Below are positions 1 to 9,531 of a DNA stretch of 64,000 bases, in pieces. Numbering within the stretch: position 1 is the first letter of the stretch; each line of letters opens with the position of its first letter. The translations under genes were made by a program, and so were the position numbers. Location: the NCBI GenBank assembly GCA_016702605.1, contig JADJDQ010000005.1, positions 191,731 to 255,730 on the forward strand, written 5' to 3'. Origin of the DNA: Candidatus Intricatilinea gracilis. GTDB lineage: Bacteria > Pseudomonadota > Gammaproteobacteria > Burkholderiales > Burkholderiaceae_C. The notes beneath the pieces are model-generated. The model was not told the origin of the DNA and ran no database searches. It worked only from the letters and a program-made list of their open reading frames with translations.

Positions 1-190
1 CCACCAGACAACGCTGCAATGCGCCGGCCAGATGTGCTCGTACGATGATTTCGGGGCCGATGCCACACACATCACCCTGGCTGATGACCAGTGGTGGGAC
101 CGACGGGGCAGAACTCGCCGACAGGGCGCCCACATCGGCTGGCGCCGCGGCGCCGTGGTGATTCGACGTTGCTGAGCTCGATGACATCAT
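1..190 (-). CDS. PdxA-family dehydrogenase, N-terminal fragment
   Basis: This is the 5' end of a gene that runs off the left edge of the window. Read on the minus strand from the paired ATG codons at 190 and 187, it gives a poorly conserved 38-residue leader and then LVISQGDVCGIGPEIIVRA. That matches the N-terminal signature of PdxA (4-hydroxythreonine-4-phosphate dehydrogenase, vitamin B6 synthesis), whose usual form is ITxGDPAGIGPEI. The Pro-Ala of the canonical motif is replaced by Val-Cys, so it may be a PdxA-like paralog acting on another hydroxy-acid phosphate. It is divergent from hisI. The start is uncertain because no clear ribosome binding site is visible; the family call rests on the motif alone. 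Confidence 0.7.
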   Translation of the reverse strand, partial: MMSSSSATSNHHGAAAPADVGALSASSAPSVPPLVISQGDVCGIGPEIIVRAHLAGALQRCLV

Positions 191-356
191 CCGGGCATTG
201 TCGCCAGCCCCGGCGCCCGGCGCCCGGCCACCGGTGCAGCAGTGCGGACCACGGCCGCCCAGCCGGCGCGTGACACATCAAGCCAGCGAGCACCCGGCCG
301 GTGGTGTCACTCCGCCGTCACCGGGCCGCAGCAGGCCGATTGCTACACTGACCGGC

Positions 357-761
357 ATGAAATGGCTCGATGAAGTGAGCTGGACGAGCGATGGCCTGGT
401 GCCCGTGATCGCCCAGGAATCCGGCAGCAACGATGTGCTGATGTTCGCGTGGATGAACCGCGAGGCCTTGGCACGCACGGCCGAGCTCGGCCAGGCGGTG
501 TACTGGAGCAGGTCTCGTGGTCGCCTGTGGCACAAGGGCGAGGAATCGGGCCATGTGCAGCAGGTGCTGGGCATTCGTCTGGATTGCGACAACGACGTCG
601 TGTTGCTCGAAGTGCGCCAACTCGGCCACGAACCCGGCATCGCCTGCCACACGGGGCGCCACAGCTGTTTTTATCGCGTGCTCAAAGATGGCCAGTGGAG
701 CACCGTCGACCCCGTGCTGAAAGACCCGCACGCCATCTACGCCGGCAAACCCGGCACCTGA
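357..761 (+). CDS. hisI: Phosphoribosyl-AMP cyclohydrolase
   Basis: The 134-residue product is the usual length for stand-alone HisI, which opens the purine ring of PR-AMP in the third step of histidine synthesis in the cytoplasm. The family signatures are present: FAWMNREAL near residue 30, YWSRSRGRLWHKGEESG near 49-65, the metal-binding DCDND at 76-80, and the zinc cysteines C97 and C104 in ACHTGRHSCFY. The ATG at 357 begins MKWLDEVSW, as in other betaproteobacterial HisI. hisE follows 79 bp later and the HIT gene after that, the standard Burkholderiales order. The gene upstream is not hisF but a divergent PdxA-like gene, so this end of the his cluster has been rearranged or the promoter lies in 191-356. 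Confidence 0.95.
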   Translation: MKWLDEVSWTSDGLVPVIAQESGSNDVLMFAWMNREALARTAELGQAVYWSRSRGRLWHKGEESGHVQQVLGIRLDCDNDVVLLEVRQLGHEPGIACHTGRHSCFYRVLKDGQWSTVDPVLKDPHAIYAGKPGT

Positions 762-840
762 AGCCGGCGCAACAGGCATCACACGCCCTGCTGCACCGCC
801 GCCCCGAGCCACCCGTTCGCCCCATCCCGACACCATCCGC

Positions 841-1209
841 ATGAGCGCCGCCCCGACAGCCCCGACCTCCAACGACACCCTGGCCCGCCTGGCCGAGGTG
901 ATCGAACAGCGCCGCAGCGGCGACCCCGAGCGCAGCTATGTGGCGCGCCTGTTCAACAAGGGCACCGACGCCATCCTCAAGAAAGTGGGCGAGGAGGCCA
1001 CCGAAGTGGTGATGGCGGCCAAGGATGGTGAACCGGGCAAGATCGTCTACGAAGTGGCCGACCTGTGGTTTCACAGCATGATCGCGCTGGCGCAGTTCGG
1101 TCTGAAGCCGGTGGATGTGCTGGCCGAACTCGAGCGCCGCGAGGGCCTGTCGGGCCTGGAAGAATTTGCCGCCCGCAAGGCCCGCGAGCGAGAACAGCAG
1201 GGCCACTGA
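841..1209 (+). CDS. hisE: Phosphoribosyl-ATP pyrophosphohydrolase
   Basis: A 122-residue all-helical MazG-like enzyme that hydrolyses PR-ATP to PR-AMP and pyrophosphate, the step just before HisI. The core is seen as SYVARLFNKGTDAILKKVGE followed by EEATEVVMAAKDG, whose acidic residues bind Mg2+, and then the YEVADLWFHSMIAL helix. The first 12 residues are a Ser/Ala/Pro-rich leader not conserved in the family. In many bacteria HisI and HisE are fused; here they are separate adjacent genes, as is normal for betaproteobacteria. Confidence 0.94.
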   Translation: MSAAPTAPTSNDTLARLAEVIEQRRSGDPERSYVARLFNKGTDAILKKVGEEATEVVMAAKDGEPGKIVYEVADLWFHSMIALAQFGLKPVDVLAELERREGLSGLEEFAARKAREREQQGH

Positions 1210-1287
1210 CACCCGCGCGGCCCGCCTCGGCCGCAGCACACCTTGACTTCCGGTCACCTCCCCCCAACTGAACTGCACAGAGCCGCC

Positions 1288-1635
1288 ATGTCGACCGACC
1301 ACAACTGCATCTTCTGCAAGATCGCCGCCGGCCAGATTCCGGCAAAGAAGTTCTACGAAGACGATGAACTGATCGCCTTCCACGACATCAGACCTGCTGC
1401 GCCGGTGCATTTCCTTGTCATTCCCAAGCTGCATCTGGCGAGCCTGAACGAAGCCGGCCCCGAACATGCCGCTCTGCTGGGGCGCATGCTCGAACTGGCG
1501 CCCAAACTGGCCCGCGAGCAAGGAGCAACCAATGGTTTTCGCACCGTGATCAACACCGGGCCGGACGGCGGGCAGGAGGTCTACCACCTGCACATGCACG
1601 TCATGGGTGGCCCCAGACCCTGGAAACAGGGCTGA
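1288..1635 (+). CDS. hinT: HIT-family nucleoside phosphoramidase (HinT-like)
   Basis: The 115-residue product carries the histidine-triad motif HLHMH (H100-x-H102-x-H104) and an N-terminal CIFCKI zinc-type motif, typical of HinT purine nucleoside phosphoramidases that cleave AMP-lysine or AMP-amine bonds. The start at 1288 was chosen because MSTDHNCIFCKI aligns with HinT proteins; a more upstream in-frame start would add 15 unconserved residues. It sits between hisE and tatA, a linkage conserved across Burkholderiales. It probably belongs to the same transcript as hisIE, though a separate tatA promoter cannot be excluded. Confidence 0.92.
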   Translation: MSTDHNCIFCKIAAGQIPAKKFYEDDELIAFHDIRPAAPVHFLVIPKLHLASLNEAGPEHAALLGRMLELAPKLAREQGATNGFRTVINTGPDGGQEVYHLHMHVMGGPRPWKQG

Positions 1636-1713
1636 AGCGCCACTGACCTAGAATTTCGCCACATCGCAGCAGCCCGTTCGGGCGCGCCTTTGCCATTACG
1701 CTGGAGAGCCACC

Positions 1714-1962
1714 ATGGGCTTGTCGACAACTCACCTGATCATCTTTCTCGTCATCATCGTGGTGATCTTCGGAACCAAGAAACTCAGGAACATCGGATCC
1801 GATCTGGGCGGTGCGGTCAAGGGTTTCAAGGACGGCATGAAGGACGGCACCGCTGACAAGCCGGCCGAACCCGCTGCGGCCCCGGCTGCCACGGCCCAGG
1901 TCGCCAACGAGCGCCGTGCCGAAGGCGAAACCATCGACGTGCAGGCCAAGACCAAGAGCTGA
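1714..1962 (+). CDS. tatA: Sec-independent translocase pore subunit TatA
   Basis: An 82-residue protein with one N-terminal membrane helix (residues 7-20, LIIFLVIIVVIFG) followed by the Tat hinge FGTKKLRNIGSDLGGAVKGFK and an Ala/Pro-rich cytoplasmic tail. TatA oligomers form the conduit for folded proteins carrying twin-arginine signals. The ATG at 1714 is preceded by CTGGAG at 1701-1706, a good ribosome binding site. The stop overlaps the tatB start, implying translational coupling. Likely clients in this window include FdoG, the TlpA-like protein and the transglutaminase-like protein. Confidence 0.95.
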   Translation: MGLSTTHLIIFLVIIVVIFGTKKLRNIGSDLGGAVKGFKDGMKDGTADKPAEPAAAPAATAQVANERRAEGETIDVQAKTKS

Positions 1963-2480
1963 TGCTCGACATCGGTCTAACCAAGCTGCTCATCGTGGGC
2001 GGCATTGCGCTGGTGGTGATCGGGCCAGAACGTTTGCCGCGCCTGGCGCGTATGGCCGGCACGATGCTCGGGCGCGCCCAGCGTTATGTGGCCGACGTCA
2101 AGGCCGAGGTGAGCCGCTCGATCGAGGTCGAAGAACTTCAACGCATGAAGCGCGAGTTCGAGTCCAGCGCACGCGACGTCGAAAACACCATCAAGCGTGA
2201 CCTCGACGCTGCCACCGGTGAGGTCAACCAGGCCTTGCAGGGCCCGGGTGTGCTGGACGGCAGCGGCGATACATCGCTCTCAGCCTCCGACGACAGCTGG
2301 GAACACACACCCTGGACACCGGCCGAGCCACCACCACCCAGCTACAGCCGGCCCGACAAGCACTGGCGCGTCAAACGTGGCGCCCTGCCCAAGTGGTACC
2401 GCCAACGCGCCCAGGTACGTGGGCACGTGCAGTCGGGTGCAGCGCGGGTTGCGCGTTTTCGGCCCAAGCAGGCCGGCTGA
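1962..2480 (+). CDS. tatB: Sec-independent translocase receptor subunit TatB
   Basis: The 172-residue product starts MLDIGLTKLLIVGGIALVVI, a single membrane anchor, followed by the diagnostic GPERLPRLAR motif that separates TatB from TatA, then an amphipathic helix and a charged coiled-coil segment (about residues 45-85). The tail from about 100 on is Pro/Ser-rich and not conserved. TatB forms the signal-peptide receptor with TatC. Its ATG overlaps the tatA stop (TGATG at 1960-1964). Confidence 0.94.
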   Translation: MLDIGLTKLLIVGGIALVVIGPERLPRLARMAGTMLGRAQRYVADVKAEVSRSIEVEELQRMKREFESSARDVENTIKRDLDAATGEVNQALQGPGVLDGSGDTSLSASDDSWEHTPWTPAEPPPPSYSRPDKHWRVKRGALPKWYRQRAQVRGHVQSGAARVARFRPKQAG

Positions 2481-2618
2481 GGTGTCGGCGCCCCAGACAC
2501 TCGCCGCGCCGGCGTCGGCCCTGCGCAAGATCAGCGGCGCCAGGCACTCGACATCCCGTCACGGCCCGGCGTGGTCGTCCACCTCTTCACCGTGGCGCTC
2601 GTCGCGCCACTTGCACGC

Positions 2619-3416
2619 GTGAGTTCAACTCCACCTCCGGACGAACTGTCCGGCACCGAACAGCCCTTTGTCAGCCATCTGATCGAGCTGCGCGACCGTC
2701 TGCTCTGGGCCGTCTACGGCGTCGGCGCCATCTTCGCGCTGCTGTGCATCTACCCCGGCCCGTCGAACCTGTACGACCTGCTCGCCCAGCCGCTGGTGGC
2801 TGCCTTGCCGCAGGGTTCGAAGATGATTGCCGTGGGTGTCGTGTCGCCCTTTCTCATCCCGATCAAGGTGACGGCGCTGGCCGGCTTCGGCGTCGCCCTG
2901 CCCTGGGTGCTCTACCAGGTGTGGGCCTTCGTGGCACCGGGTCTGTACAAACACGAGAAGCGGCTGGTGATGCCGCTGGTGGTGACCAGCACGCTGCTGT
3001 TCTACACCGGCGTGGCATTCTGTTATTTCTTCGTCTTCGGCCAGGCCTTTCCGGCCATCCAGGCCATGGCGCCGCAGTCGGTATCGGTGAGCCCGGACAT
3101 CGAGGCCTACCTCGACTTCGTCATCACCATGTTCCTGGCGTTCGGACTGGCCTTCGAGGTGCCGATCGCGGTGATCATCCTGGCCCGCATGGGTGTGGTG
3201 ACGATCGACCAGCTGCGCAGCTTCAGGCGTTACTTCTGGGTCGCCGCCGCTGCGGCGGCCGGGCTGGTGACGCCACCCGACGCCGTGTCGATGATCGCGT
3301 TGCTCATCCCCATGGGCCTGCTGTACGAACTGGGCATCGTCGCCGCACAGTTCTTCATTCGCTACAGCAAGAAGCCCGAAGGTGACAGCGAAGAAAAGCC
3401 GGTCGGTCGCACCTGA
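2619..3416 (+). CDS. tatC: Sec-independent translocase subunit TatC
   Basis: A 265-residue polytopic membrane protein with about six hydrophobic segments; it is the twin-arginine signal receptor. Near the start are the conserved EQPFVSHLIELRDRL, then FVAPGLYKHEKR, and FGLAFEVPI before the fifth helix. The chosen start is GTG at 2619, because the following residues (SSTPPPDELSGTEQPFVSHL) align with other betaproteobacterial TatC N-termini. Another GTG at 2571 would add 16 residues. No strong ribosome binding site supports either. It lies 138 bp after tatB on the same strand. Confidence 0.93.
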   Translation: MSSTPPPDELSGTEQPFVSHLIELRDRLLWAVYGVGAIFALLCIYPGPSNLYDLLAQPLVAALPQGSKMIAVGVVSPFLIPIKVTALAGFGVALPWVLYQVWAFVAPGLYKHEKRLVMPLVVTSTLLFYTGVAFCYFFVFGQAFPAIQAMAPQSVSVSPDIEAYLDFVITMFLAFGLAFEVPIAVIILARMGVVTIDQLRSFRRYFWVAAAAAAGLVTPPDAVSMIALLIPMGLLYELGIVAAQFFIRYSKKPEGDSEEKPVGRT

Positions 3417-3472
3417 CCGATCCGCCAGCTGACTCCAGCGGCAACTGGCAAACACCGCGCTTCATGAACGCT

Positions 3473-3488
3473 GGCGCCTTGCGGCGCC
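3473..3488. terminator. Short inverted repeat between converging tatC and protease genes
   Basis: GGCGCC-TTGC-GGCGCC forms a 6-bp GC stem with a 4-base loop in the 75-bp gap where tatC (plus) and the serine protease gene (minus) converge. The position suits a bidirectional terminator, but only a weak T-rich stretch follows on either side. Confidence 0.35.
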
Positions 3489-3491
3489 GTG

Positions 3492-4649
<1,158 letters not shown>

Positions 4650-4675
4650 GTGTGGGGGAGCAAAAAGGAATCGCC

Positions 4676-5425
4676 GTGATCAGCCGAGACGAACTCGCCA
4701 GCTACCTCGCACAGCTGCTCGAGGTGGACCGTTTTGCCGATTATGGGCCGAACGGTCTGCAGGTCGAGGGCAGGCCACAGGTCGGCCTGATCGTGACCGG
4801 TGTGACGGCGAGCCAGGCGCTCATCGATGCAGCGGTGGCTCGCGGTGCGGACGGCATCGTCGTGCACCATGGCCTGTTCTGGCGCGGGCAGGACGGACGG
4901 GTCACGGGCTGGATGAAGAAGCGGCTCAAGACCCTGCTGGGCGCCGACGTCAATCTATACGCCTATCACCTGCCACTGGATGCGCATCCCACTCTGGGCA
5001 ACAACGCCCAGCTCGGTCAGCTGCTGGGCCTGGCCGACGACGGCCGATTTGGCGACAAGTCACTCGGCTGGACCGGCAGCGTCGGCGCCCCCATGTCGCT
5101 GGCAGACTTCGCCGCTCAGGTAGGCCGCTGCATGACCCGCGCGCCTCTGGTCGTGCCGGGCGACGGACGCCTGATCAGGCGGGTGGCATGGTGCACCGGC
5201 GGCGCCCAGGGTTACTTCGAAGCAGCCATCGCGGCCGGTGTCGACGTCTATCTGAGCGGCGAGATCTCGGAACCTCAGGCGCATTACGCCCGCGAGAGTG
5301 GTGTCGCCTACCTGGCGCTGGGACACCACGCCAGTGAACGTTACGGCGCCGCAGCGCTCGGTGCCCACCTGGCCGAACAGTTCGGCCTGACCCACGAACA
5401 CATCGACATCGACAACCCGGCCTGA
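4676..5425 (+). CDS. Nif3-like dinuclear metal centre hexameric protein
   Basis: A 249-residue member of the Nif3/YbgI family. Metal-ligand motifs are VVHHGLFW at residues 63-69 and, near the C-terminus, LGHHASERYG. The molecular role of the family is not settled; GTP cyclohydrolase-like and metal-chaperone functions have been suggested. The GTG at 4676 was chosen because AAGGAA lies at a good distance upstream and the following ISRDELASYLAQLL is the conserved N-terminus; an in-frame GTG at 4652 lacks such support. A strong hairpin overlaps the stop codon. Confidence 0.88.
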   Translation: MISRDELASYLAQLLEVDRFADYGPNGLQVEGRPQVGLIVTGVTASQALIDAAVARGADGIVVHHGLFWRGQDGRVTGWMKKRLKTLLGADVNLYAYHLPLDAHPTLGNNAQLGQLLGLADDGRFGDKSLGWTGSVGAPMSLADFAAQVGRCMTRAPLVVPGDGRLIRRVAWCTGGAQGYFEAAIAAGVDVYLSGEISEPQAHYARESGVAYLALGHHASERYGAAALGAHLAEQFGLTHEHIDIDNPA

Positions 5426-5460
5426 GTGCCACCGCCCCGGTGGGGCGGTGGCGCTCAGGC
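5420..5460 (+). terminator. Very strong hairpin at the end of the Nif3-like gene
   Basis: Arms at 5420-5438 and 5442-5460 pair over 19 positions, 18 Watson-Crick and one G-U, around a 3-base loop (GGT). The stem begins before the TGA stop at 5423-5425. A short T-containing stretch (GTGTCTTTC) follows. The position and strength fit transcription termination or 3'-end protection of the mRNA. Confidence 0.7.
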
Positions 5461-5578
5461 CGCAGTGTCTTTCGATCTTGGCGCTCCAGTGGGGCGACGC
5501 GGCTCACACCGACACCTCGTCCATGTGCGGCGCACCACTCGAGGCAACGCGGCAAATGCCGCCGCGTCGGACGCCGGC

Positions 5579-6427
5579 CTACTGCAGTGCCGCCGCCAGC
5601 TTCGCTGCCTGCGGCCCGAAGGCGTAGCCATCCATCGCCAGCATGCCGCCGTCGACACTGGTGTGGATGCGCGATCCCGGCGTGGCCTCACCGCCCGCAC
5701 CGGCGGCGATGTAGATCGGCAGCCAGTGTTCGTCGGTCGGATGCTGGCGCACGGCCGACGGTTCTGCGCTGCGGTAGTTGCGCAGGCCGGCCCAGTCGGC
5801 GGTGGAGATACGTTCGTCGACCCAGGCCTGGAAGGCCGCCACGTCGGGCACGACCTGGGCATCGGGCACCCGCGGCTCGCCGAAGTAGCGCCGCAGGTTG
5901 TGGGTGGTCGAACCGCTGCCGATGATGAGCACGCCGTCGTTGGCCAGATCAGCCAGCGCCGTGCCGACAGCCCACTGCTGCTCAGGCGACCAGTTGGGCA
6001 CCAGGGTGAGCGGCATGACGGGGATGTCGGCGCCCGGCCAGGCACGGCGCAGCAGCGTCCAGATGCCGTGGTCGATGCCGGCGCTGTCAGCCACCTGGGT
6101 GGCGATGCCGGCAGCGGTCAGGCGGCGTGCCACGTCGGCAGCCAGCGCGGGGGCGCCCGGCGGGTCGTAGCGCAGGTGGTAGAGCTCGTCGGGGAAACCG
6201 CCGAAGTCATAGACCGCCTCATGTCGCGTGGCGGCCAGCGCCAGTGGCGCACGGGTGCTGCTGTGCGGCGAGACGATCAACACGGCGCGCGGCCGGCCGA
6301 AGGTGGCCTCGAGGACCGGGCCTAGGCGGTCGAGAAACAGCGCCGCCGGTGAGCGCTCGATGGCGATCATGGGTGAGCCGTGCGAGAGGTAGAGCGGGGG
6401 GAAGCTGCGTGTGTCCATGGCACTCAT
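5579..6427 (-). CDS. DODA-type extradiol ring-cleavage dioxygenase (YgiD-like)
   Basis: The 282-residue product belongs to the class III extradiol / DOPA-dioxygenase-like family, metal enzymes that open catechol-type rings. Metal-site histidines are visible in YLSHGSP near residue 16, VSPHSS near 57 and GIDHGIW near 115; IGSGSTTHNL and PTDEHWLP are further family signatures. The E. coli homolog YgiD is active on L-DOPA, but the natural substrate here is unknown. Starts at 6427 (MSAMDTRSF) and 6418 (MDTRSF) are both possible. The 203-bp gap to sbcB (6428-6630) holds no recognisable gene. Confidence 0.87.
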   Translation of the reverse strand: MSAMDTRSFPPLYLSHGSPMIAIERSPAALFLDRLGPVLEATFGRPRAVLIVSPHSSTRAPLALAATRHEAVYDFGGFPDELYHLRYDPPGAPALAADVARRLTAAGIATQVADSAGIDHGIWTLLRRAWPGADIPVMPLTLVPNWSPEQQWAVGTALADLANDGVLIIGSGSTTHNLRRYFGEPRVPDAQVVPDVAAFQAWVDERISTADWAGLRNYRSAEPSAVRQHPTDEHWLPIYIAAGAGGEATPGSRIHTSVDGGMLAMDGYAFGPQAAKLAAALQ

Positions 6428-6630
6428 TGCATCACGCGACCAAGGCCCCCGAATTCGCCCGCTTTGCACGCAGCATTGCATGGACGATCACGGCCGGGAC
6501 TGCTGCAAAGGTCAGCGCGGCCGTCACCCGGCCTTGGACCTCGGTGGGCAGCCCACTTCGAGCGACTACAGCGATTCGGCCCGCAGCGGATCGACCCACC
6601 AGGTCGACGAGCCATACGCCACCGCTCGGT

Positions 6631-8094
6631 TCAACCGTAGTCGGGCGCGATTTGTTCGGCGTAGTCGTACAGCGCCGACAGGATGTCACTGGCGCGTTCG
6701 TCGTCGGCGTTGACTTCCTGCAAGGCGTCGATCCGTTCGAAGAATGCCGGCAGGCTGAGCGCCCCGCCCCGGCCCTGATGCAGACGTGCGGCACAGTGCC
6801 GGCGCCAGCGCTCACGTTCGGCGTCACTCAGGCTCAACTCGAAGTTGCGGGCACGGTAACGAAACAGCAGCTCACTCAGGCGATCGTCGTCGAAGGCCGG
6901 GGCGCGCTCAGTGCACTGCGCCGCCAGGCGATCGCCGCTCAGGCCACGCAGGCGGTCGAGCAGGCGTCGGTCGTTGGCACCGACAAGGCCACCGTACAGG
7001 TCTTCGTCGACGTCGGGTGCGTCGTCGGGTGTGGGCCGCGTGTAGACATCCGGCCACAGGCCGGCGAGTTTGGCGCCTTCGCGCGCGGCGACTTCGGCGT
7101 GCCGCAGCGCCAGATCGACGTCGATGCCCCAGCGTGCCGCCTGCGCCGCACCCAGCGTCTTGAGGCTGGAGATCACCACCGGCGAGCGGTTGATGTGGAT
7201 GGTCTTGATCGGCAGCCGGGTCTGGCCTTCGGCCAGCTCGTCCTTGCTCACGAACAGGCGCGCGCGGACGGCAGCGGCGTCGAGCTTCAGCAGCTCGGCC
7301 GGGTCGTGCGCCAGATCCCAGACGACGATCTCGTTGCGGTTGGTCGGGTGCGGCGCCAACGGCCAGACGATGGCCAGGCAGCCACGTTCGGCCGGGTAGC
7401 GCCCCGAGATGTGGATGAATGGGCGGCCGACGCCGATCTCGGCCAGCACCGCGTTCTTCTGGCGCAGCTTGAGGCAGAAGTCGAACAGCCGCGGCTGGGC
7501 GGTGCGGATCACCCTGGCCAGCGCGATGGTGGCACGCACATCACTCAACGCGTCGTGGGCGGCCTCGTGGATCAAGCCGTTGGCGCGCGCCAGGTCTTCG
7601 AGCTTGAAGCTGGGCTTGCCGTCGGCGTGTGTCGGCCACTCGATGCCATCGGGTCGCAGCGACCAGGCGGCGCGCACCGTGTCGAGCAGGTCCCAGCGGC
7701 CGCAGCCGTTCTGCCACTCGCGCGCATACGGATCGACGAGGTTGCGCCAGAACATGTGGCGGGTCACCTCGTCGTCGAAGCGCAGGCTGTTGTAGCCCAC
7801 GCCGATGGTGCCGGGGCGTGCCAGTTCGGCTTCGATGTGGCGCGCGAACTCGACCTCGGCCACACCACGCTCGAGGCAGGTCTGCGGCAGGATGCCGGTG
7901 AGCAGGCAGGCTTCCGGTTCGGGCAGGTAGTCGGGCGAAGGCCGGCAGTACCACATCACCGGCGGCTCGACCTCGTCGAGTGCGGCGTTGGTGCGTACGC
8001 CAGCAAACTGCGCCGGCCGGTCACGCCGCGCCTGTTTGCCGAAGGTCTCGTAGTCGTGCCAGAAGAAGGTCTGCGGGGCGCCGGTCTTGTCCAT
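6631..8094 (-). CDS. sbcB: Exodeoxyribonuclease I
   Basis: The 487-residue protein is close to E. coli ExoI (475 residues), a 3'-to-5' single-strand DNA exonuclease used in mismatch repair and recombination. The DEDDh nuclease motif I is FFWHDYETFG (D14, E16), and AAHDALSDVRATIALARVI is the HD part of motif III. SH3-like and C-terminal helical domains follow, ending in FERIDALQEV. The ATG at 8094 gives the conserved N-terminus. It is 75 bp downstream of the EpsL-like gene on the same strand, but there is no functional link to exopolysaccharide. Confidence 0.94.
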   Translation of the reverse strand: MDKTGAPQTFFWHDYETFGKQARRDRPAQFAGVRTNAALDEVEPPVMWYCRPSPDYLPEPEACLLTGILPQTCLERGVAEVEFARHIEAELARPGTIGVGYNSLRFDDEVTRHMFWRNLVDPYAREWQNGCGRWDLLDTVRAAWSLRPDGIEWPTHADGKPSFKLEDLARANGLIHEAAHDALSDVRATIALARVIRTAQPRLFDFCLKLRQKNAVLAEIGVGRPFIHISGRYPAERGCLAIVWPLAPHPTNRNEIVVWDLAHDPAELLKLDAAAVRARLFVSKDELAEGQTRLPIKTIHINRSPVVISSLKTLGAAQAARWGIDVDLALRHAEVAAREGAKLAGLWPDVYTRPTPDDAPDVDEDLYGGLVGANDRRLLDRLRGLSGDRLAAQCTERAPAFDDDRLSELLFRYRARNFELSLSDAERERWRRHCAARLHQGRGGALSLPAFFERIDALQEVNADDERASDILSALYDYAEQIAPDYG

Positions 8095-8169
8095 GGCGCC
8101 ACGTTAACCGATGGCGGCCAGACCGTGCCGCGGCCTCACCAATGAAACGGCACCCGCCTGGCGCGCCGA

Positions 8170-9438
8170 TCAGCGCAGGTAGACCTGCCCGAAGCAGCTC
8201 GCCGTGGTGACGGCGTAGCCGAAGGTAATGGTGCTGGTGGTGTCGGTACTGCGATCTTCGCGTCCGATGTTGCAGCCCAGTTCGACGTTGCGCACCGGCA
8301 GGTAGCGCAGTCCCAGGCTGAAAGACGCCGTTCGGTCGGTGGCAGTGGTGACATTGCTACCGATCACGCCGGCGTCCAGGCGGTTGTCAAGGGTGCGGTG
8401 CGTGTAGCTCAGGCTGCTGGCCATGCGCCAGGCGGCGCTGGCTTCCCAGTTGATGCGCAGCCCGGTAGTGTTTTGCACCCTGGTATCGCTGCTGGTCAGA
8501 GACAAGATCTGATTGTCGAAACCAGTTGAACCCAGGGCGTAGTCGCGACCGAGGTTGAGATCGAATGTCAATTTGCCGGTCGGGCGCCAGTTCCAGCCCA
8601 GGGCACCGGTCCAGCCGCGAGTGTCGGCCTGACCCGCCAGACTGTGGCTCTGGCGCGTGCGGCTGACGCGTGCATTGAGCGTGCTGGCACCGCTGGCCTC
8701 GATCACGCTGGACAGATCGACGTCGTCGCGCTTGGTCTTGTCGTCCGATGCCGCACTGGCATTCGGATATCGGCCGCTGCTGTGACGCAGGCCCAGTCGC
8801 ACGGTCAGGCCGCTGCCGGGGCGCAGCCGCAGGCCGCCATTGACCGACACCTGATTGACGTTACGGTTCGCAAAGCTCGTCGCGCTGTAGCGGTCCTGGC
8901 TGGCCGATACACCGGCGTCGAAGCTCAAGTCGGTGACCACACCGAGCTGGGCCTGCAGACCCAGGTTGCGACTGCGCTGGATATTGCGGTCGGTGACTTG
9001 CTGCGTGCTATCGCGGTCGTAGCGGTACAGGCTTTGGCGTGCGCCAGCCGACAGCACACCCGACAGGCGTTCGAGGGTCGACCACTCGAGCCGGCTCGAC
9101 AAGGCATAGTCGTTGTTGTTCAGCTCCTTGTGCCGCGAGAAGCGATTGACGTTGCCGTCCAGCGAGACGGCCAGGCGCTGGCGACCAAAACTCTGGTCCA
9201 GTCCCAGGCGCAGACCGGTGGCGGTGTAGGTGTCAGCTTCGGTGACCGTGCCCTTGGCGGCGCGAAACAGGTTGGTGTCGCGATTGACCGTGACCGATGC
9301 ACCCGCGTAATACGGGCTTTGCTGCGCCTGAACCTGACAGGTGAACAAGCCAGCCAGCGCAGCGGCAAACAAAGGCATCAGGCCTGCCGCCGATTGCCGA
9401 TTGCAGCAAGAGCGGCCTGGTTGGTTTACTGAATTCAT
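8170..9438 (-). CDS. EpsL-like outer-membrane beta-barrel, exopolysaccharide-associated
   Basis: The 422-residue protein has an N-terminal signal peptide (hydrophobic LMPLFAAALAGLF, cleavage near QVQAQQS). It then has long alternating polar/hydrophobic strands rich in R, S, T and N with an aromatic/Arg C-terminus (FGQVYLR), typical of a beta-barrel. The YYAGASVTVNRDTNLFR start and repeated GLRLG-type strands resemble EpsL-family proteins of betaproteobacterial exopolysaccharide loci, thought to sit in the outer membrane. The next gene upstream encodes the priming sugar transferase, which supports the call. Start 9438 is preceded by GAGG; 9480 is an alternative. The exact role in export is not known. 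Confidence 0.72.
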   Translation of the reverse strand: MNSVNQPGRSCCNRQSAAGLMPLFAAALAGLFTCQVQAQQSPYYAGASVTVNRDTNLFRAAKGTVTEADTYTATGLRLGLDQSFGRQRLAVSLDGNVNRFSRHKELNNNDYALSSRLEWSTLERLSGVLSAGARQSLYRYDRDSTQQVTDRNIQRSRNLGLQAQLGVVTDLSFDAGVSASQDRYSATSFANRNVNQVSVNGGLRLRPGSGLTVRLGLRHSSGRYPNASAASDDKTKRDDVDLSSVIEASGASTLNARVSRTRQSHSLAGQADTRGWTGALGWNWRPTGKLTFDLNLGRDYALGSTGFDNQILSLTSSDTRVQNTTGLRINWEASAAWRMASSLSYTHRTLDNRLDAGVIGSNVTTATDRTASFSLGLRYLPVRNVELGCNIGREDRSTDTTSTITFGYAVTTASCFGQVYLR

Positions 9439-9531
9439 GGATGTCGCCTCGGATGATGGGTGGGGCCGATCTGACGGCACGGATTCGAGAACCGCAAAGC
9501 GGAGAGAACGGTCGATGTCACGAGTCAGCCA

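Noticed and set aside
191..356. hisF or another his gene upstream of hisI
   Set aside because: The upstream reading frame is on the opposite strand and matches PdxA; no HisF motif is present.
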